A program made the translations under genes and the position numbers. Below are positions 58,109 through 64,000 of a DNA stretch of 64,000 nt, one piece after another. The stretch comes from Dactylonectria macrodidyma (lineage: Eukaryota > Ascomycota > Sordariomycetes > Hypocreales > Nectriaceae). The DNA lies in NCBI GenBank assembly GCA_020744425.1, contig JAGMUV010000013.1, forward strand, positions 1 through 64,000, read 5' to 3'. A model generated the notes under the pieces. That model saw nothing but the letters and a program-made list of their open reading frames with translations, was not told the origin of the DNA and ran no database searches. How positions within the stretch are numbered: position 1 is the stretch's first letter; the number at the start of each line of letters is the position of its first letter.

Positions 58109-59092
58109 ATGCAAGCATCCAATCGGCTCAAGACCTCCTTTCTTAGGGGAACTCAAACATTTGGAGCTTGGCAGATGCTCCCTGGAGCAAATGTCTCAAG
58201 GCTCTTGGCCCGATCTGGCGTCGACTGGGTACTGGTTGACTGTGAGCACGGAAACATAGATGGTATGTCGCCGGATCCAGACAAGAGATGTACAGCTAAG
58301 CATGTTAGATGGCGCTATGCATGATGCTGTCCCTGCAATTGCTGCCATTGGAGTATCACCAATCGTACGGTTGGCAGATTTGCAAGGATGGCTGGTGAAA
58401 CGTAGGTCACCTTATGCGCAACGACAACAACTACTAACACACCCCAGGTGCGCTAGATAGTGGTGCTCATGGTGTAAGTACTCCATAGACTAACTCATGA
58501 TCTACTGCTGAATCAATAGATTCTCGTACCCCTCGTCCGGACAGTTGAAGAGGCCAGGCAGCTTGTCGTAGATGCCAAGTTCCCTCCCAAAGGACAACGA
58601 GGCTTTGGCTCGCTTATTGCGCTTGAGCGATTTCACCCCAACCCAACACTTACAGAGTACCTTGCGCAAGCCAACGATACTCTCGTTACCATCATTCAGA
58701 TTGAGACCAAGGAGGCGTTTGATGATGTGGAGAACATTGCTTCTGTGGATGGTGTAGATGCATTGTTTATTGGGCCATTTGATCTAGGTACACCTTCCAG
58801 CTTGCCCTGACGAGCTCTGCTAACCTCCACAGGAAATAACATCGGTCATCCAATCCATAAAGGTGTAATTGGTCCCGAGTTAAAGGCTGCGCTTTCGAGG
58901 ATCCTACAGGCAGCCCACAAGGTCGGAAAGAAGTGCGGCATCTACTGCAAGGATTCAGAGCAAGCAAAGGAGTTTGCTAGCCAAGGATATGATATGCTCA
59001 CTGCAGTTACGGATTACACGGCTCTACAGCATGCGGCTAGCGATGAGCTCAGTTATGCAAAGGGTGTCGCGGCTGGTGCAGGTTTGTTTTAG
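58109..59092 (+). CDS. HpcH/HpaI family aldolase
   Basis: Five exons (58109-58262, 58309-58401, 58448-58473, 58520-58787, 58833-59092) with 45-46-nt introns; the third exon is only 26 nt. The product has 266 residues, the family length. Landmarks are GAWQMLPGANVSRLLARSGV, DCEHGNIDD (catalytic His at about 47), GAHGILVPLVRT, IIQIETKEAF (metal Glu) and FIGPFDLGNN (metal Asp). Members cleave 4-hydroxy-2-oxo acids to pyruvate or a related keto acid plus an aldehyde. The start was chosen at the Met of MQASNRLKTS because upstream residues lack family similarity; the frame is open to 57974. All catalytic residues are present. Confidence 0.85.
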
Positions 59093-59169
59093 TAATAGTG
59101 ACTAAAGACTATGAATTTAGTCCAAGACGAGAAATTTGACCAATTAACCTTTTAAGCGCCATGAAGCGT

Positions 59170-61727
59170 CTAGCTAAGTGCCAATATCTCATCTGGAACA
59201 CTGTCAAAATCCCCAATCTGCTGTACTATTGAGAGAAACTCTTCAGACGAAATCCCGATGTTATCAAGAAAATCCATATTGTTCGACACTGGCGCCTGGT
59301 CAGACATAAACCCATTTGCAGTCATTGTCATAGCCGCATCACTCTCATCAAATAAACGCTGCGTGTCGTCTAGGCCAAACAGAGTAAGTGTTTGGAGACC
59401 CTGCCGCTGCACCTGCGTGACAAGCTCCTGGCACAAAGCTTCTAGATACTCGAGTTCCATCTTTCTTGCCTTGGCCACTCGGTTTCCTCGAGAAATCATG
59501 TCGGACAAAATTCCACGAGCTAATTGAGCGTAGCATCCTTGATCGTCTACTACATCTGGAAAGAGTGCATTCGCCATGGCCAAATGAAGAGCCGCTCCAA
59601 AAGTGAATTCGAGATCATATGGCAAGAATATTTCTGGTCGCAGTGAGTATCATGAGCAATGATGGGATGAGAATTCGTACCTAAAAGACTGTACTCGCTA
59701 GACAGAATCTGCAACGTCTTGACGGCCGACTTGATGCCTGTGGAGATGATGGCACCTGTATGAGCCAAGAAAGTCTCCCAATTTTCATCACCTTGGTGGC
59801 CAAGCATATCCAAGCGCTCTTTGAGGACTGACAAGAGTAGAGGCCGGGTGGCGACCATGACGCACTGGTGGTAGAGTAAGGTGATGTGTCGCGTGCCTTT
59901 TGGCATTGTGTCTATGGAGTCCTGAAACTTAAGTCTGATAATCTTTTCAATCTCCTGAGCGTGGTGTGCTAAAGTCGACAATGTTGATCTGGTTTGCTCC
60001 AGATAAGTTGCTAAGGAGGTCTTCATGGGTTTATACACAGCTAGTCAAGTCAGATATGGCTCGAAACAATCGAGAGAGACGTACTTGTTAGCGTTACGGA
60101 GAGCAAATGCGAAAGGTTTACTTGGAGGCTGCGTGCGCTATCTCCTTGTGAACCTAGGTTTGGCGGGTTGACCGACATTGTAATATCGCTGTCCTGGACG
60201 GACATTGGGAGCCCTACTGAAGCGGAGAAATGCCGATCCATGATATACAACGTCCACCAAAGATCGCGACACCATGTAACCGTTTCTGTGCCTAGCTCAC
60301 TCTCGGGCAGTTGAGTGTGAAGTCCTTCAAATTGTGCTATCCGCAGTGCATGACCAAGCTGCGCATTATTAGCAAGGTCTACACAAAGGGTATGGCACGT
60401 ACGTATACATATGCTGATTCCCTCTCATCGATGGAGAAGAGATACAGTCCTGCCATGGCCAATACCTCAGTTGCCAACAGACTATCCTTCCAGATGGTCA
60501 TATGGTCTGGTATAAGAGCCATTGCGCGCACAAAGAATTTCCCTCCAGGCGGTTCTCTCGAGGCTATCGGCCGCGGATTAAAGGCGGTCCCGAATGCTAG
60601 AACTAACAGAAACTTGGCAAACCAGAGTGGAGAGTCCGCTGCTTTCTGAGCAGCGTTGCCAGAGTAGAAGCTTCGTATCTGGCTCTCAAATTCCATGTCA
60701 TCAAAGAATCGATATGTGTGACCAAGATGGAATTTGACTGCATTGAACAGGTATATGGCATGATCAAGGGATGGCAAACATCGAATGTCGGGGAAATCGC
60801 TGAGCGGAGGTTTCGGTGGCAAGATGTAAATTTCATCTTCCGAAAGATGAAGTGGAATTGCAGAGTTACCGTGCAGCTTCTCACTCAACATGAGCATGAG
60901 GCGAACGGTAAAAGACCACGTCGACCAGGGTGCCAACCAAACTGAGTTATTATTAGCAGTGCTATGTGCGTGAACCAACCGACTTACCCCATTGTCGTCC
61001 GTTCTTTCGTATGTTCTTAATCGTCTTCGAAGCCAATGTAAATGCACTGGGCCATATACTGTGACCGCTTTCGTTTTGATGACGTAGTGATAATTTGGTA
61101 GCAGTAGATGGAGGATTGGAGCCATCCACCGTCAGCGAAGGAGAAGCAAGGTGTGGGTCAAGTCCACTGTCATCGTCAAGTCCAAAAGCCACGTCCCTAG
61201 TCCGTTTGGTCCCAAGGGCGGGGTCAATCATAGAATCGTGGACTTGTATCCGTGCCCCCGGTGGTGAGCAATAGGCCTGGGCAGTAGGCATCGGCTTTAG
61301 TAGAATGTGCGCTTCAAGGGGGGACTGTGACTGATCTACGCGATATATCGACGATGAAGCCCTCGGTGGTGAACGATGGTGTGCCCGCTCTTTAACCCGG
61401 TTACTCTCAGGCGACTGTCGAACTTCTTCAAGCTTCTTTTGCAGCTCGTGAAGATATCTACATCATTCCTGTCAGCACCTGTACCGTACATGGCCCATGG
61501 GCTACCAACTTTGCTGAGACCATAACCATATCAGCCCCCTCTGTAAAGTGGCACGGCACGGAACGTCGCTGACAATTTGCGCATGGGTCCTTTCCAGAGC
61601 ATTTGATCTTACTCTGGCGGCATGGAATGCACCTGCATATGTTAGGACAGTAAATGGCACGACAGAGGGTGTCTTACGCGTTGGCAGTCCTTCTAGTTTT
61701 CCCCGATGGTTCACAATTGGCTCCCAT
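59170..61727 (-). CDS. Zn2Cys6 transcription factor with fungal-specific regulatory domain
   Basis: Seven exons (61727-61678, 61632-61510, 61457-60988, 60941-60403, 60358-60085, 60040-59681, 59633-59170) with 44-52-nt introns give 759 residues in frame. The zinc cluster is complete: C18-x2-C21-x6-C28-x5-C34-x2-C37-x6-C44 (ACIPCRQSKIKC...CANC). A short coiled-coil linker (YLHELQKKLEEV) follows, then a polar region with PP and SP motifs. The middle homology domain reads CLPSLDHAIYLFNAVKFHLG, LGHALRIAQFEGLH and CRDLWWTLYIMDRHFSASVG. The C-terminus is acidic (DNIGISSEEFLSIVQQIGDF), suggesting activation. It should sit in the nucleus and bind inverted CGG triplets. Its convergent neighbour is the aldolase gene, only 77 bases away. 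Confidence 0.9.
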
Positions 61728-62790
61728 GCTTCCTGCCTGATGAAATGAAATGGAACAGAGCGGTTATATCGGACTATGGGTGGAATGGGATAGATGCTAA
61801 ATGCAAGAAACACACGAGTCGATGCATGATAATCCATGGTGATTGCGGGGGTATGAGCTATTATAATCCCCCCGCACTAGAGCCCCCGGTAGTAGAGGCA
61901 AGCCCATACCAGATCGTACATATCGTACATAGCACCTTGGCATCAGGGTGGAGGGTCTCACAACAACGGGAGATAATTATAGGACCGGCCATAGGCCAGA
62001 GCCCACATGCCCAGGCCTAGAGGAATAGGGATGCAGTAATTAGTGTGTGTTAGATGATTGCAAGGTTGCGTCATGGCCATGTCCTTGCAAAGGTTGCCCG
62101 ACCGCTTCTCCTTGAAGCAAGTTTACTGATGGAGCTGCAATGCAACGTAGCGAATTGGCAATTCACCACGTCTCAGCAATGTGAATCCCAATCTTGGACA
62201 TAAGTAATTGACTCGCATTTCGAATGCCACCTCGCAACCCCCACCAGAGGCCTTCAACTTTGATCAGCAATGTCCATTCTTCCATGAGTCAGGATCACCA
62301 ACCGAGAGAAGGGCATCGACCAATCCCGTGACTGATGACTCAGGATCGGGATCTTCGGGAACTTTGGCCTTCTGATTGGACGTCTCTCGGTTTCGCTTCC
62401 GAGCGCTAATAACAGGATGTGACGCCACTAAGATAGCTCAGCTGACGCGGATGACGAAACAGGAAAAAATACCCTCATTCTGTTAGATTGGACCATGCAC
62501 AGAGCATGTGTCGGGCGCTCCCCGAGTAGGAAGCTAAATGCTTTAAGTCCCCACTTTTAGTAGTGACTGCAACACTTACGCAGTCACGGCCAGGAGACCT
62601 TTCACATAGACACACACAATACGCACGATCAAGTCATCTAAGTGCCACGCTAGCTTTCCGACAATACCATTCTAGTCAGTCATCAATCCTTTTTCAGTCG
62701 TTCTGGCCCTTCTTATGACCATTTGGCATACCTAGTCTGTAGAAACACGATGAACCGATGGAAAGATCGCTTCTGCCTCAGTTAAAGAAA
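61728..62790. other. Intergenic stretch
   Basis: Promoter region of the regulator and unassigned sequence. No gene supported. Confidence 0.4.
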
Positions 62791-63030
62791 TGAGCGACCA
62801 GGACGCTGACGCTGAGATGGAAGATGATGGCAGCTTTGTACACGTTAAGAGTGAGTCACTTGGTTGACGAGGCACACCAAACCCGGCCGTAAATGCCTTT
62901 AGTTAGTCTAGGGATCGTAGAGGATGGACCGGTTGGTGAGCGTGCTGATCTGAAAACAACATCCGTTTTTGCATGTTAGCTAGCTACAGGCAAAACTAGT
63001 TCGAGTTAAGACATCAGGCAATCCTGATAC
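62791..63030 (+). CDS. Possible small gene or 5' remnant
   Basis: ATG 62791 starts MSDQDADAEMEDDGSFVHVK. A GTGAGT donor, a CTAG acceptor near 62912 and a second GTGAGC...ACAG pair would give a product of about 35 residues ending GKTSSS. The acidic start looks like a real first exon, but no downstream domain is visible. It may be the head of a lost gene. Confidence 0.2.
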
Positions 63031-64000
63031 GCGATATAGTACGTGAATCCTGTTAACCAGGTCAACGCGCGTAGCTCCGCCCCGCGTTGCCTCGCGTTCG
63101 TTAGAACAGTCCCGGTTACCCCTTATTTTCTGACCTAAATACGGCACCGCATGACTCTATTCTGCTTCTCAGGTGGCCAATCGGTACATTACGACGAGGG
63201 GATACACGGAGACCTGCGAGCTTTCTTGAGTTCTTCTTCCTGGTATAGTAGCCAACTCATGAAAAGCCTATCAAGTGGAGTCAAGCTACCACGCAGTTCT
63301 TGAGGCTTCGCTATCCTTTTCGACCTCTCTGACTGTTTCTTTTAGATCTTTCCTGACCTTTGAGCCTCTCTGTGTGGCCTCCACTTCTTGTCATGGGTGT
63401 CTTGAAACTCCACTCCTATTGTACAGTTGCTTCAAATTGGTTCCTAATCTCTTCTTCACTGCTTGGTCGCCTCGACGTTCTCCGTATAGTGTTGTATGCC
63501 CCGACGTGCAATGGTCATTTCTAACAGGCATGGTTCGTGAACCTGTGTGCACACTTTAGGAATTGCACTCTGCTAACTAGCAACGTGATGTGCTGAGTCA
63601 TTCTTCATCATTTCTGAATCTGCGCTTCCCGGCGCTTAGTCATTCTTGAGAGTCTGGAAATCCAATTTCTTTGTGTTGTTTGCAGCCTGGATGCTCAACT
63701 CAGTCCTCTCCTGAAGCGCGTCCACGCGCTTTTCGGATACACCATACGTGGATCTTTGCTCTCAGTAGCTGCGTTGCTGTGAAATATTCTGTATATGTAC
63801 CGTTATCTGCACTGGCAATTCTGCCTTACCTATAGTGTGCTCAAGCTGCCAAATGGGGGCCCTACCCATCGACGGAAAGCCGAAATCACATTACATCCCC
63901 CTTGTTTTCTTAATGCCTGTTGAGGAATAACTAGTGGCAGCAGAAAGTTCACTTCAACTCTGTCGACTCCTAGTAAGGCGTTTTTAGTTCTCTGACTTAA
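63031..64000. other. Intergenic stretch to window end
   Basis: No frame with a recognised motif on either strand. CT-rich with ordinary composition. A gene may begin just beyond the edge. Confidence 0.4.

Noticed and set aside
63275..63559. 94-residue plus-strand frame near the right edge
   Set aside because: CT-rich, Ser/Leu-biased chance frame without motif.
1..64000. Starship-type giant mobile element
   Set aside because: No tyrosine-recombinase captain (DUF3435) gene was recognisable, even in decayed form, and no element ends were found.

Overview
The window reads as nuclear DNA of a filamentous ascomycete (Pezizomycotina). The intact genes have 44-116 nt introns with GT...AG ends and the protein families are typical of these fungi (Zn2Cys6 regulator, DUF4246, But2 domain, F-box, STAND/NLR-type domains). 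Gene-rich, GC-balanced blocks alternate with AT-rich blocks full of stop codons. Those stops look like CAG/CAA/CGA turned into TAG/TAA/TGA, the usual footprint of repeat-induced point mutation (RIP). The species cannot be fixed from the sequence.

Left part (1-15.1 kb): two tandem, broken minus-strand genes of the OrsD/DUF3505 zinc-finger family, known from fungal accessory and subtelomeric DNA. They are followed by three RIP-decayed genes that are not transposons: an unknown ORF, a DUF7580-subtilisin protein and a tetratricopeptide (TPR) protein. After these comes a nest of TA-flanked MITEs with a solo LTR inside.

Middle (15-29 kb): an LRR/F-box-like ORF, an intact secreted But2-domain protein, a cysteine-rich repeat GPI-type wall protein, and an F-box/STAND pseudogene. 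Then comes a second transposon stack in which a decayed Fot1/pogo-type element sits inside related MITEs. From 29.3 to 34.9 kb lies a RIP-mutated Helitron on the minus strand.

Right part (35-64 kb): an intact DUF4246 gene, a kinase fragment, and a seven-exon NRPS-like gene (adenylation domain fused to a ferric-reductase-like membrane/reductase domain, with no visible carrier domain). An enoyl-CoA hydratase follows. An orotidine-5'-phosphate decarboxylase pseudogene is split by an inversion of about 1.2 kb. From 52.5 to 61.7 kb there is a compact module: amino acid permease, 2-oxoglutarate/Fe(II) dioxygenase, HpcH/HpaI aldolase and Zn2Cys6 regulator. The divergent dioxygenase/aldolase promoter carries a tandem 100-bp repeat with two CGG-N5-CCG sites. 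These genes could form an inducible amino-acid (or related acid) uptake-hydroxylation-cleavage pathway; that is inference.

Intron positions given for the intact genes were read by eye and checked for frame continuity and motif continuity. No homology search was run.
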